DNA from: Chryseobacterium gleum
GTDB lineage: Bacteria > Bacteroidota > Bacteroidia > NS11-12g > UBA955
Reading direction: 5' to 3'
NCBI GenBank assembly: GCA_945870885.1
Contig: CAMBTR010000005.1
Span: 1-35,352 of the forward strand
Length of the DNA stretch: 35,352 bases
Shown: one piece after another, positions 1 to 10,525 of the stretch
Layout of the letters: each line of letters begins with the position of its first letter
Numbering within the stretch: the stretch's first letter is position 1
Translations under genes and position numbers: made by a program
The notes under the pieces: generated by a model
Seen by the model: only the letters and a program-made list of their open reading frames with translations
Told to the model about the DNA's origin: nothing
Databases searched by the model: none

Positions 1-1129
1 AAGCGATATTATCGCCTGGAAACAAGCGTAGATTCACAATTGCTTCAGCTGTTGGTGGTACCACATTTTCTTTTGTGCCGGATTTGATAATCGTAGTAAC
101 ATGCGTAGTTCGGATAGTAGCTGCGGTTTTTTCACCCCCTAGCAGTACCGATTTGACAAGGGGAGCCGTTATCCATAAATTACTAAACAAGGTTCTATAA
201 CCTAAATCCATATAAGGTGCTGCTTCGCTGAATAGGCCGCGCACGGGTCCATCTAAGTGGGCGGGGAATTGGTAATTTTCTAATTTACTTAAGCCCCGAC
301 TTAAAATAGATGTCGCATTTTCTGGATTTGGCCATGCAGAATGTCCGCCCAATTGGTTGACAGATAATTTGATGCTGACATTTCCTTTTTCGCTCAGGCC
401 AATGATGGCGCAGTTGTTTTTTAAGCCAGGCACGATGCCTTTCATGACACCAAATCCTTCATCGGCAATAAAAGCAACGGGGATCTTATTTGTGATTAAA
501 TGCTTGGCGATAGCCGCCGCACCGTTTTTCCCTCCCGTTTCTTCGTCGTGACCAAAAGCGAAAATCAAAGTTCGTTTTAAGGGTAGGCCTTTCGCCAAAC
601 TGTATTCTGCGGCTTCTAGTAGGGCCACAATTACATTTTTATCGTCAAGAGCGCCTCTGCCCCAAAGTGTATCCTTGGCAATGGTGCCTTTGAATGGCTT
701 GTGCTTCCAATCCGCGCTGTCTGGGGTTGGGACGACATCAAAATGGCCTATGAACATCGCGGCGGCCTTGTTGCTTTGGCCTTTTAACGTAATCAATAAA
801 CTATGCTGGTTGATGATCTCCCATTTGGCGCTTTTGGCTATCAATGGATAGGTATTCTTTAACCATTGGTGAAAATTTAGGATGGTTTGGTGGTTGATAC
901 TATCGTTGTTCGCATCGTCGTACCCAATTACTGGAATGGTTATGGATTGGGCGAGGTGTTCGAGTGCGATCTTATTTATTTTGAGGTAATCTTCGCCTTC
1001 AACCAAAGTTACCGGTTTGGAAAGTAATGATTTGGGAGATTTTACGAAGGTGACGATAAGCATCGTCGATAATAGGGCTAAGACAACAAGACCCGCAATT
1101 TTTAATGTTCGCAGTAACATTTTTTTCAT
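1..1129 (-). CDS. M20 family metallopeptidase (carboxypeptidase S / PM20D1-like), 3' end outside window
   Basis: This gene is absent from the ORF track because it runs off the window edge; I translated it from the minus strand. It begins MKKMLLRTLKIAGLVVLALL, an N-terminal membrane anchor or signal sequence, and stays open to base 1 (about 376 codons). M20 metal-site motifs are visible in order: GHFDVVP, WGRGALDDK and FGHDEETGG, followed by GGHSAWP of the dimerisation/substrate region. The family consists of dinuclear zinc amidohydrolases that cleave or condense N-acyl amino acids or peptides; the hydrophobic N-terminus suggests action in the envelope. The exact substrate cannot be read from the sequence. 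The start lies 2 nt after the porZ stop codon, so it is probably co-transcribed with porZ and sprA. A second in-frame ATG lies three codons downstream. The family call is secure; the PM20D1-like subgroup is inferred. Confidence 0.9.
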   Translation of the reverse strand, partial: MKKMLLRTLKIAGLVVLALLSTMLIVTFVKSPKSLLSKPVTLVEGEDYLKINKIALEHLAQSITIPVIGYDDANNDSINHQTILNFHQWLKNTYPLIAKSAKWEIINQHSLLITLKGQSNKAAAMFIGHFDVVPTPDSADWKHKPFKGTIAKDTLWGRGALDDKNVIVALLEAAEYSLAKGLPLKRTLIFAFGHDEETGGKNGAAAIAKHLITNKIPVAFIADEGFGVMKGIVPGLKNNCAIIGLSEKGNVSIKLSVNQLGGHSAWPNPENATSILSRGLSKLENYQFPAHLDGPVRGLFSEAAPYMDLGYRTLFSNLWITAPLVKSVLLGGEKTAATIRTTHVTTIIKSGTKENVVPPTAEAIVNLRLFPGDNIA

Positions 1130-1131
1130 CG

Positions 1132-3369
1132 TCAGTGAATATAGATGAATTTCCCCATCGCAGTTTCAGACCCGTCTGAATTTATCGCAAAAACAAACAG
1201 AACACCAGAGTTGGGTTTGCTGCCATCCAATCGTAATCCATTCCAAGTGGCCTTTCCACCGTTGGCTTTGGTTTGATAAATGAGTTTACCGGTAGCATCC
1301 GCGATTTTGACTTCGGCATTGCTAGTAAGACCTTCAATGGTGATAATCCCATCGTATTTGGCTGTCACGGGGTTGGGGTAAATCTTGATTTTTTCGAAAC
1401 TTTCAGAGGCTTCACTCGCATCGCTTCGATAACTAATAATTCCTTTATCGGTTCCGGCAAAAACCTCACCTGTGGTATTCACTTGACCAACACAAATCAC
1501 GCGGTCCGACAAAAGAGGACTATTTTCTTTATTGAAATGTTTGAGAACGCGCTGACCGTATTCATCAACCAAAAACAATCCATTGTTGGTTGCCATCCAT
1601 TTCCTGTTCCCGCCGTCGATACAAATGTCGTTGATGGTCTCTTCCCCCATGAGATATCCAACGGATCCATCTTGGTCAATAATGTATCGGTCCAATTTGG
1701 GGTTGGTAAACAGCGTGCTTCCGCCGGCATAAACGTTTAATCCTTGGTTGGTCCCAATCCAGACATAGCCTAATTCATCCGCTTTTATAGAAAGGACTTC
1801 ATTCGTTAGCAATCCATTTTTTGTTGTGATCGTTACCAGTTTGTCGTCAAACGGCGCATCCATATTTTTCCCTTCATCAAAAACCAAAATACCACCCGTT
1901 TGGAGGATCATCCATTTTCTTCCTTGATTGTCGATGGTGATATCTCGCACTTCCGATGTCCCAATATCGAACGATTTCCATTGACCGGCTTTGGTATAGC
2001 ACATGAGTGGCACATCGGATCCAAACGAGCCAATCCATAAATTGCCTTTTGCGTCTTCTGCCATGCCCGATATTTTGATCAAATTGAGTGGGGCTTGACG
2101 TTTGAGTGGGCTGTTTGCATCATCAAATCGATTGATGATTTTATTGTTTTGAATTACCAGTATACCATTGGAATGGGTGGCGGCCATATACCAATCTTTG
2201 GCTTTATAATATTGCACGAAAGTAAAATCGTACATGTTGGTGTTGAAGGCAGACCATAGGTTATTGATCCACCCCGTGGGAGTATAGATGTAAAACCCGG
2301 CGTTGTTAAATGTATTTCCAAATGTGCTACTTACACCACCTCCGGTTCCCAGTATTTGCGGGGCGTTTTGGGTCATCCTAAAAATGGTGGGGTAGGCCGG
2401 ACCGTCGGGCATGTAAGAAATTTCGCCATTGGGGTCCTTCTTAATGATTCCTGGACCGATGCCTGTGCTGAACCAGAAAATACCGTCATTGAATTGGGTT
2501 GCTCCAGAGATGAGATTTACCGATTCTGTTGTGCTGATACCATTTGAAATGGTTCGTATTTCACTTTGTCTTGCGATGTGCGTGCCTCGTTCATTGTTCC
2601 AAATGCGTGCTACAAATCGTTTGTCGTTTAGGTAGGTGGTTGTTTTTCCTTTTTCTAAAACGAGAATCAGGCTGTCCATTTCGAAAAGCAGTTTGCCATC
2701 GAATTGACAAAGATTTTGAGCGGCGTTGCCTTGGTATGACCAGTGCCATTGCAAATAATCGTTAAGATTTACAGATTTAGACCACTTGGCAGACCGAACG
2801 CCTTTATCGCTCCCAACAAAAACTGAATCGCCCACAACTGCAGATGACAGTACAGGAATTGCAGTTCCATTTGGACCGATATTGCTATAGCTGTCGTTAA
2901 TTTCATGAGAAATCAGATCTACCGTGAGAAGCCCAAAGTAGGTGGAAATCAGCGCTTGATCTCCTTCAATACAAATATGTAAAATGCGTTTGTCACCTTG
3001 TAACAACTTAGAATAAAATCCGGGGACATTGATGACCTGCCTATCGTTTATTAGTAAGTCGATATTGCCATCGTTATACCCAATTACTAACGCATCTTGG
3101 CTCTGACTATAGGTGAGTGCTGTTATTTCTACGCCACTAAATCCCTCGTCCTTACCCAGTTTCTCCATGTCGCCATAGTTCATCAGAACCCGGAAGAAAC
3201 CTTGGTCTGATGCAGCGTAGACGTATCGTTGGGTGGCTTCGCAAATTTTGACATCCTTATAACTTTGGTGTGTCCGCCATTTGCCCGTTTGGATCAACTG
3301 ACTCTGTGCATTTCCAATGATTCCCAAAAACAGTAGGGCGAAACTCAGAATTGTTCTCATCATCAGCAT
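1132..3369 (-). CDS. porZ: Type IX secretion system attachment-complex protein PorZ
   Basis: PorZ is a surface protein of the T9SS attachment complex (PorU-PorV-PorQ-PorZ). In Porphyromonas it supplies anionic LPS to the PorU sortase. The 745-aa product starts with a signal peptide (MRTILSFALLFLGIIGNAQS). The body is built of two-component-regulator-like beta-propeller blades, for example 'GNLWIGSFGSD', 'GYVWIGTNQGLNVY' and 'NRKWMATNNGLFLVD'. The last 88 or so residues form a T9SS C-terminal sorting domain starting 'FEKIKIYPNPVTAKYDG' and ending 'MGKFIYIH'. Length and layout match PorZ (about 750-800 aa). There are three near-adjacent ATGs (MLMMRT); the third gives the cleanest signal peptide, and the longest is reported. 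The start is 9 nt after the sprA stop. Other propeller/CTD proteins exist, but the N-terminal 'GKWRTHQSYKD' and the CTD wording favour PorZ. Confidence 0.88.
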   Translation of the reverse strand: MLMMRTILSFALLFLGIIGNAQSQLIQTGKWRTHQSYKDVKICEATQRYVYAASDQGFFRVLMNYGDMEKLGKDEGFSGVEITALTYSQSQDALVIGYNDGNIDLLINDRQVINVPGFYSKLLQGDKRILHICIEGDQALISTYFGLLTVDLISHEINDSYSNIGPNGTAIPVLSSAVVGDSVFVGSDKGVRSAKWSKSVNLNDYLQWHWSYQGNAAQNLCQFDGKLLFEMDSLILVLEKGKTTTYLNDKRFVARIWNNERGTHIARQSEIRTISNGISTTESVNLISGATQFNDGIFWFSTGIGPGIIKKDPNGEISYMPDGPAYPTIFRMTQNAPQILGTGGGVSSTFGNTFNNAGFYIYTPTGWINNLWSAFNTNMYDFTFVQYYKAKDWYMAATHSNGILVIQNNKIINRFDDANSPLKRQAPLNLIKISGMAEDAKGNLWIGSFGSDVPLMCYTKAGQWKSFDIGTSEVRDITIDNQGRKWMILQTGGILVFDEGKNMDAPFDDKLVTITTKNGLLTNEVLSIKADELGYVWIGTNQGLNVYAGGSTLFTNPKLDRYIIDQDGSVGYLMGEETINDICIDGGNRKWMATNNGLFLVDEYGQRVLKHFNKENSPLLSDRVICVGQVNTTGEVFAGTDKGIISYRSDASEASESFEKIKIYPNPVTAKYDGIITIEGLTSNAEVKIADATGKLIYQTKANGGKATWNGLRLDGSKPNSGVLFVFAINSDGSETAMGKFIYIH

Positions 3370-3378
3370 CGATTGGTA

Positions 3379-6300
3379 TTAGTTAAAGGTATAACGCGCT
3401 TCTAGGCCAAAATCGGTAAGTGCGGTATAAAATTGATTTGCCACTTTGGGGTCCATCACTACGCGATTGTATTTCAGGGCCAAATTGATTTTTTGGTTGA
3501 CTTGATAAGTGATGCTTGGGCTAATCCTAATATTTTTCATCCCCGCTGTGTATTTATTGATATTCAAATCCACTTTGCGAATTACTGTAACATTGTCTGT
3601 AACCGAAACGGTTAGGTCAAATCTGAAATCATTGGGGATGTACAACCAACGACCATTTTTCTTAAACGGCAAGGTGAGTCCTGTTGTTCTATAACCCGCG
3701 TTCAATTGGAATTCATTGCTACGCATTTCTGTTAGGTTGAAACTAGCAGCAAAGAGTTTAAGCGTTCTTGAGCGTTTGTATTCTGCCCCAACAGTCCAAT
3801 TGTTTTTGGTGGTTAAGTTTACCCCAACCAATGGATAGAATCCTTCCGTGATTGTTGCATCTGCAATCTGATATTTTGGGGTTAGGTCTTTGCCAAGCAT
3901 CGCCACTTCATCCGATTTGTATTTGAGGTTTTGGGTGTAATTGCCAATGCTGTATCTACCGGTATATGCGTGCTTTAGGTTTATGTTGCTAAAGATGTTC
4001 CCTAGGAATTTGATTTTGGTTAAACCGTTGTAATTAACATTCCAGTTGGGTAGGGGAATAGATGGGAAACCGCTAACGTCGGAGTAACCAGGGTCTTTCC
4101 CAGCGTATGAAGCATTGAAAGCTCCCACCAAAACGTCTTGAGAGTTTTTGCTATATCCGATAGGGAATTTGGTTACCGTATCGGTGCCATTGAAGCCAAG
4201 TCGTTGCGAGGATAGTTTTGACGCCGTTGTGTAGCGATTATTCAGGAATTGATCAAACACAGGGTTGGTATGGTTGTCGGTTCCTATGGTTACGTCTTTC
4301 ACAAAATGCGTATTAAAGAACCACCCAGTTACATTGAAGTTACCGGTTTGTGTTAATCCTTGATCCATCCATTCAAAGCCATCGTATTTGAAAACGACTT
4401 GCGTTCCAACCGTCATGCTACGCGAGAAATCCAATCGAATCCTGAAATTTTTAATCGGTTCAACCGTGATATTTCCCGATAAGTTCTGGTTTTTATTGTT
4501 TCGATAAAAGTTGGACTGACGTGGATCCTTTTTAAGAGCACCTAAATCGGCGAGTTTATAACGGAGTTTAGAATCCTGCATGCCCAAAACGAATTTCAAC
4601 CCCGGCTGCATGTGGTTAAAGTTGTTGCCGAAATAATCAGGCTTGTATGCGAATCCGGGCATCTCGGTGTTTTCTTTCAACTGATAACTGAAGCTTGCAT
4701 TTTTTAACATGCTGATTAAATTGCCTACAAATACTTTAGCAGGGTTGGCCTTTTTGGTTGTTGGGGCTCCTTTTTGAAGTGCATTTTCGAATACTGGGGC
4801 TTCATCGCCTTCCTTTTTAACCGCTGTTTTAAGTTGCTTTGGTTTCTCCAAGTCTCTCAACCACGGAATTTGTTGGTACAATTGCGTGAAATTCATCTGG
4901 CCAGCGAAATTGATATCTTGTCCATTTTGAATCCGGTTGCCCAAACTTGCAAATGCCGGTGGCGCTTGATTCCATTCGTAACTTCCGGTATATGTAACGG
5001 TGCTGCTAATCCAACGGGTCCACTTCATTTTGCTAAACGGTACGGTATAGTTGGCATTAATATTTTGATAAAACTTAGTCGTTCGGCCAAGAGATAAAAA
5101 TTCCTTTTTCACCGAATCCAACTTGATCTCGTTATCCAATCTGCCATAGGGTTCCTGAATCCTCGATGAAACATTGGCGGTATAATTCAATTTTAAATTT
5201 TCAGTGAGTGGAATGTTGGTGTTGAAGTTTCTTAAAATCGTAAAGTTCTTGTCGAACAACCTAGGATTCACCTGTATAAACTTGTTGTTGTTCCTTGACT
5301 GTGTTTCACTGTACAAACGGTTCGCCTGAATCTGTGTACTAAAGCTAGATGGAATAAAGTTGAAGTTAAAATCCTTGATTAGGTTCAATTTCTTCGACTT
5401 CATCTTTCTAAATGGTTTAATATACTTGGTGCCTTTTGAATAGGAATATCCAATGGTTGCTTGGGTGGTTTTCAAAAAGTACTCTTCGATCTGCTGATTG
5501 CGACGTGAATTGTTTTGATAACTATATCCCAAGACAAAATTAGAAGGCGACCATGGTTTAGGGGCTTTGCCCATCGCACTTGCCACCCTCACGTTATTGA
5601 AGTTTAGACTATAAAGGGAGTTGTATTCTTCCGCAGCCTTTTTTACTGTGGCTCGTGTTGCAGCATCAGCAAGACCCGAAAGATAACTCTGCATTTCCAA
5701 ATCAGGGTTCAAAGGGAAGTATTTGGGTCTAACAAAACTCTCTGAGTAACCAATATACATTGGAATACTAATACCTGATTTCTTGGGGAAGAATTTTCCC
5801 AATTCTAAGTTTGATGCAATGTCATAGTTTAAATTAGTGCTCAGACTTCGATCGTTTAGCTTCTTGTCAACATCACCAAATCCGATCGTTCTCACGGTTC
5901 CGCTTAAGTTCAGTTGACCAAAATCGGCCAATTGCATTTGTATGTTTGCTAAGGATGCCCATCCGCCTTTGTTGGCAATTTCCTTTACTCTCAACTCATT
6001 GAACCAGGCTTCAAAACACTTAGGACTTGTTGAATTGTTTTTCAGTCCCACCATCATCACGCGCAAATTGCTAACATCGGGAAGTCCCATCACCGTAATT
6101 TTACCTTTGCCCATGAATCGAATGAAGGGAGCGGTCATTGGCCACGCCGCATTCTGTCGAACAATTTTTAAGTTATAAAGCGAATCAAATGGAATATCAA
6201 TGAAGTTCTCATCGGGCCAGATTGATTTGTCTGCATTGGCGGAATTCATATTGATATAGCCTCGAGTCAATTTGAGGGGAATTTCGTATTCGTAATAATT

Positions 6301-9300
6301 TGATGTAAGGTCGGTTCCGAATCGGATAAAAGCAGATACTTCGCCATCGGCTACCGGGTTGTTTAAACTCTCTTCGGCATGGACAAACATCTGCATGCGC
6401 TTGTAGTTTCTTGCATCAAAAGTTGTTGTTTTGAAGGCAGCACGAGAGTCGCCGGCTTTTAGTTCGCAGACTTTCAACGACAATGATTGTTCGTTTTCTA
6501 AAACTGTACCCAAGCTGGCCATATTCTGAACCCTTACGATACCTGGAGGTGAAACATAGGCAACAGGCAAACGTTTGCTGTTCTCTTCTATGTTAACCGT
6601 ACTTACAACGAATTTGGTTCCGTCGTTTGGATCCTGCGGTACAATGACCCCGGGAGTTTTCAATGAGTTGGTATATCTGCGCCAATCGGCCTTTACGATA
6701 TTGATGTAACCCAATCTCAAAATCGCTGAATCATTAAAGCCCGTCATCACCATGCGCATGAAACGGATGCTCTTGAAATCGCTGATATTTCCTACCGCTT
6801 TTTCAAATTCGCGAATTGGAATTTTTAATTGATACCAAGTGATATCGCGAGATTTGCCATTGCGTAATTTGACATTATTCTTTACGATATCTGCGATATA
6901 GTTTCGACCCATTTGCATGTCGGCCGCGTTGATCTTGATTCGATATTGGAAATAGTCTTCGCTTTGGTTCAACGTGAAATCGCGGTTTACGTCTTCATCA
7001 CTTGGGACAGGTGTCGTTGACTTAGGCATTCCGGCATATTGGCCGGTATATTGCTCATTGTTTGAATTGCCTTGAGGGCCTTGAATTCTGGTGTAACGAC
7101 CTATGATGTCAGCATCTACACCATCGAAAAATCCATCCAAATAGTGACGATAGTTGTCGTTGCTTGGGTCTTGGTAAGCATTCTGATAGTACTGTGACGA
7201 TGTTCCAAAGTTGGTTGCGATGCGTTTTAGGAAGACCGTATCGAAATGCAACTTTTCGTTGCCATCATCCATTCCATCTAGCCCAACGTCTTGCGCTTTC
7301 AAAGTCCCATTGTTGTTATCGAAAGCGAAGTTGATCTGCGGTCCTTCTGGGATAAAAGCGTAGTTGGTAGTGTCGGTGGCATTGCTGGCCGAGGATGATG
7401 AGGGCAATCCGTTTTCGAACGATTTTCTTCTGTCGGGCAAAATGTCTTCGCTTACGTTACCCAATTGCAATAAGAATTCTCCCTTCAAGTTAGGGTTGTT
7501 CGCCATTGGGTCCAACATCCAAATCTCTATATAGTCTATGTTCGCAGCCTCAAAATCATTTTGGTCGATCTTTCGCGTTACGCCCGCCCAACTCAATTCT
7601 GGATTCAGCAATTCACCATTGGCGTTGACTTCGTTTGGATTGCTATTGAAATTATACAATCCGCGCATTTTGGGTCTGAAGAATAAATCCAAAGTGGGCA
7701 AAATGGTAGGGGTTCCTTGAGGGAAATTCCTTTGGGGGAACAATTCACGTTGGTCTACTTGTCGCTGAAAGGGGTCGCTAAGAATCGCATCAACCCTTTT
7801 CTTGATGTTGTCTGGCATATCAACATCGCGGTAAAATAAGTTGTCAATGGTGTAAAAACTCAATGCCGCGTGGTGGTTCATCCAGTTGAGTCGATCAGCA
7901 TTTTTGGTATCGGGGAATTTGTCTTCTTGTTTCTGAGGGACAGCTCCTATGGACCAGTTACTTACAGTTTTTACGTCGTTTGTTAATTCTGCGGATTCAA
8001 AATCTTCCAAATTCGATACCCCTCGCTGGTCGCCTTGTGATTTGTGGTTGTGAGGATAAATCTTCGCGATTTCGGCATATGCCGTTATGTTCGATACTTC
8101 TTTGGTCTCTAGAAAGGGCAGTTGGTCGATCACTTTTGTGATAAACCTAGACTTGGAACTAAATGCCATATCGGCGCCAACAATGGTATTTAAGAGTGGC
8201 TCTTCGTTGAAGTTGGTTTTGGTTGTTAGGGGTCTTTCGTACATGTGGAGTAGTGTACCGCCGACCAATAGCTTTTTATTGAATTTGTGCTCTACACGAC
8301 CTCCCACCAATGTTTTCTGTTGGATATTGAAGAAGCTCTGTCCGTTTGCACTTGCTCTAATTTCTGCTCCGCCCTGCAATAATCCTTGATTGGTGATACG
8401 AACTCTACCCAAGGCATAATCCACTTCGTAGTCCATGCCCTCTGTTAGTGGCCTTCCGTTGGCCGTTACCCTCACTGATCCACGTTGTAAGTTGGTAGTT
8501 CCTAGGAATAATTCTGCGCCGTTGCTGGATTTATAGCTCCCTTGTAAGAAGAATTTGTTATGCTTTACATCCTGTTGAGCAAGCCATTTTGTACTGTCGT
8601 ACAGGGCATCGTAGCAGTAATATTCGCCTAAGTCGTTTCTGCCATTGAACTGCTCTCGCAAATAATCGCCAAAGGGATCAGTGACTGGGAAAATGATTCT
8701 GGCGAATTGGGTGTTGACTGTTAATCCTTCGATTGCATCAAAAATCCCGTCGGGTTTTGCCTCTTGCTGACGGTTTAATTTATCTAGGCCGAATACACGA
8801 ATCAGTGGATTTCCATTCGCCAATGAGGGGCAATTTGCATTTCCGATGGGCAAGTAGTTGTAATCACCACCTGTGGTATCATCTGCATAAATGACATTGA
8901 GTTTGAAGTCTTCCAAGCTCAAGCTATACGTGTTTAGGGCATAAATGTTCTTCATCATCAGGCGCCACATTGGCAACTTTGTTCTGATGGTGTTGCCCTT
9001 AAGCATTTTTAAGAACATCAATTTCTGATTTCCTGGCGGTATATCACGCGAAAATTCACCCACTTGGTATGTCTTGCCTTCGTAGGTGTATTCAAAAGCC
9101 ACAGCCAGAATTTCGTCGTTGTTGAGCGGTTGATTTAACGAGATATAACCCAACTGCTGGTTGAGTGAGAATTCTTTATCAGTGAGCTGGCGTGCATAGT
9201 TAAGTATGTCGAAATCTATCGTTTGCTCAAAATAGGGCAGGGTAGCATAGATCTTGTCGATGGCTTGTCCCGTAAAGCGCGTATTGGGATCTGCCGTAAT

Positions 9301-10455
9301 GGTAGCGTACAAATTGTTTGCTGCGTTGTCCGATGCTGGATCTGATGAACCTCCCAATCCGGGTCTAAATGGCTTTGCTTCACCTAAATCTTGAAATGCC
9401 AGGATATCACGCGGTGTTTCAACGTTGGCGTTTTTGTTGGTGACCCATGCTTCTACACGGTTGATAATCACCCCGCTGGCAATAATGGGTAGGTTTTCTA
9501 AAGATTTGTTATAGTTTTCTCTGAAAAATTGAGATAGGAAATAGTGCTTGTTTTGGTCGTAATTGTCTGCGGTGATTTTGAATTCATTCATCTGCGCACC
9601 GCCTTTAAGCACCGTCTCTGTGCTCTGCCCCTTATTTTGACTAAAGACTGTTTTGATGGTAGTTTTTCCGAATTGCATCGTATTGGAAAATCCAAACAAA
9701 TTGTTTGCAGGCTTAATTAACTGGGTTGGTAGGTTTAGATTGACATTTCCCACTTGGATGTCTTTTAGGATTCCATCGGGCTTGCCTTTCCATCCCAAAT
9801 TGGTTTGATTGTCGAATTCAAAAGCCGCTTCTGTATCGTAATTTATGCCCAACTTCACAAATTCACCTACACTCCCGTTGGCGCTGATTTGCATCTGCTG
9901 GTCAAATACGGGAACAAAATATTTTTGCTGACGTTTAGAGAAATTGGGATTCCTGTTCACGTTCATGCTCCCGCCCAATTTTACCATGGCGGACCCGTTC
10001 AACTGAAAATCAACACCCCCTTCTCCAAAAATCTTAGAAACTGTTGGGTTATTTAGTTCGGCTTTGATTAAATCCGTTACGCTTTTATTGTTGCCGCCCA
10101 ATGAGTAAGCGCTCTGCGTCTTTCCGCGGAAGTACTTCTCATTTTCGATTTTCGATTGTTTTTGGAAGTACTCAGCAACCGATAGGCTTTCGCCGGTAGC
10201 GTAACTGAGCGATCCTAAATTGCGGAAACCTTCGTATCGATTGGCTCTGGCGTTGTATCGCCATTCGGTTTTAACGGGATTTTCAAGATCCACATGGGAG
10301 CCCGTAGTGCCATTTTTCTGTAACCGATACCGCAGACTGTTTGTGTCTAATTGGCCGAAAAGGGGATTGCTAATTACCGCCAATAAAATCAACAGCATCG
10401 CACCGAATGTTGCACGCAAAATACGTGCGGTTATGGATTGACCATTAAATCTCAT
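3379..10455 (-). CDS. sprA: Type IX secretion system outer-membrane translocon SprA (Sov)
   Basis: SprA is the giant outer-membrane beta-barrel through which T9SS cargo leaves the periplasm; in Flavobacterium it also supports gliding. The 2358-aa length fits the family (about 2400-2500 aa). An N-terminal signal peptide ends near residue 35 (…AVISNPLFGQ). The rest is dominated by beta-strand segments typical of a very large barrel, and the chain ends in a barrel-like strand 'LTDFGLEARYTFN'. Family wording such as 'NLEDFESAELTNDV' and 'DYEVDYALGRVRI' is visible. It is the longest gene in the window, with no internal frameshift. It follows ruvA after a 70-nt gap and is followed 9 nt later by porZ. 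The nearest upstream sequence shows no good TAnnTTTG box, so it may be transcribed from gldA/ruvA or from a promoter I cannot see. The ruvA-sprA neighbourhood, as I recall, recurs in other Bacteroidota. Confidence 0.96.
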   Translation of the reverse strand: MRFNGQSITARILRATFGAMLLILLAVISNPLFGQLDTNSLRYRLQKNGTTGSHVDLENPVKTEWRYNARANRYEGFRNLGSLSYATGESLSVAEYFQKQSKIENEKYFRGKTQSAYSLGGNNKSVTDLIKAELNNPTVSKIFGEGGVDFQLNGSAMVKLGGSMNVNRNPNFSKRQQKYFVPVFDQQMQISANGSVGEFVKLGINYDTEAAFEFDNQTNLGWKGKPDGILKDIQVGNVNLNLPTQLIKPANNLFGFSNTMQFGKTTIKTVFSQNKGQSTETVLKGGAQMNEFKITADNYDQNKHYFLSQFFRENYNKSLENLPIIASGVIINRVEAWVTNKNANVETPRDILAFQDLGEAKPFRPGLGGSSDPASDNAANNLYATITADPNTRFTGQAIDKIYATLPYFEQTIDFDILNYARQLTDKEFSLNQQLGYISLNQPLNNDEILAVAFEYTYEGKTYQVGEFSRDIPPGNQKLMFLKMLKGNTIRTKLPMWRLMMKNIYALNTYSLSLEDFKLNVIYADDTTGGDYNYLPIGNANCPSLANGNPLIRVFGLDKLNRQQEAKPDGIFDAIEGLTVNTQFARIIFPVTDPFGDYLREQFNGRNDLGEYYCYDALYDSTKWLAQQDVKHNKFFLQGSYKSSNGAELFLGTTNLQRGSVRVTANGRPLTEGMDYEVDYALGRVRITNQGLLQGGAEIRASANGQSFFNIQQKTLVGGRVEHKFNKKLLVGGTLLHMYERPLTTKTNFNEEPLLNTIVGADMAFSSKSRFITKVIDQLPFLETKEVSNITAYAEIAKIYPHNHKSQGDQRGVSNLEDFESAELTNDVKTVSNWSIGAVPQKQEDKFPDTKNADRLNWMNHHAALSFYTIDNLFYRDVDMPDNIKKRVDAILSDPFQRQVDQRELFPQRNFPQGTPTILPTLDLFFRPKMRGLYNFNSNPNEVNANGELLNPELSWAGVTRKIDQNDFEAANIDYIEIWMLDPMANNPNLKGEFLLQLGNVSEDILPDRRKSFENGLPSSSSASNATDTTNYAFIPEGPQINFAFDNNNGTLKAQDVGLDGMDDGNEKLHFDTVFLKRIATNFGTSSQYYQNAYQDPSNDNYRHYLDGFFDGVDADIIGRYTRIQGPQGNSNNEQYTGQYAGMPKSTTPVPSDEDVNRDFTLNQSEDYFQYRIKINAADMQMGRNYIADIVKNNVKLRNGKSRDITWYQLKIPIREFEKAVGNISDFKSIRFMRMVMTGFNDSAILRLGYINIVKADWRRYTNSLKTPGVIVPQDPNDGTKFVVSTVNIEENSKRLPVAYVSPPGIVRVQNMASLGTVLENEQSLSLKVCELKAGDSRAAFKTTTFDARNYKRMQMFVHAEESLNNPVADGEVSAFIRFGTDLTSNYYEYEIPLKLTRGYINMNSANADKSIWPDENFIDIPFDSLYNLKIVRQNAAWPMTAPFIRFMGKGKITVMGLPDVSNLRVMMVGLKNNSTSPKCFEAWFNELRVKEIANKGGWASLANIQMQLADFGQLNLSGTVRTIGFGDVDKKLNDRSLSTNLNYDIASNLELGKFFPKKSGISIPMYIGYSESFVRPKYFPLNPDLEMQSYLSGLADAATRATVKKAAEEYNSLYSLNFNNVRVASAMGKAPKPWSPSNFVLGYSYQNNSRRNQQIEEYFLKTTQATIGYSYSKGTKYIKPFRKMKSKKLNLIKDFNFNFIPSSFSTQIQANRLYSETQSRNNNKFIQVNPRLFDKNFTILRNFNTNIPLTENLKLNYTANVSSRIQEPYGRLDNEIKLDSVKKEFLSLGRTTKFYQNINANYTVPFSKMKWTRWISSTVTYTGSYEWNQAPPAFASLGNRIQNGQDINFAGQMNFTQLYQQIPWLRDLEKPKQLKTAVKKEGDEAPVFENALQKGAPTTKKANPAKVFVGNLISMLKNASFSYQLKENTEMPGFAYKPDYFGNNFNHMQPGLKFVLGMQDSKLRYKLADLGALKKDPRQSNFYRNNKNQNLSGNITVEPIKNFRIRLDFSRSMTVGTQVVFKYDGFEWMDQGLTQTGNFNVTGWFFNTHFVKDVTIGTDNHTNPVFDQFLNNRYTTASKLSSQRLGFNGTDTVTKFPIGYSKNSQDVLVGAFNASYAGKDPGYSDVSGFPSIPLPNWNVNYNGLTKIKFLGNIFSNINLKHAYTGRYSIGNYTQNLKYKSDEVAMLGKDLTPKYQIADATITEGFYPLVGVNLTTKNNWTVGAEYKRSRTLKLFAASFNLTEMRSNEFQLNAGYRTTGLTLPFKKNGRWLYIPNDFRFDLTVSVTDNVTVIRKVDLNINKYTAGMKNIRISPSITYQVNQKINLALKYNRVVMDPKVANQFYTALTDFGLEARYTFN

Positions 10456-10525
10456 TCTGATAAACTTCTAAACGTTGCGTAGCGGTGTGGCTAATAGGCG
10501 GTTGCTTAATTTGCGAACTTGCAAG

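Noticed and set aside
1273-1740. Plus-strand ORF of 155 aa opposite porZ
   Set aside because: It is fully covered by porZ, which has signal peptide, propeller and sorting-domain evidence; the antisense product has no recognisable feature.
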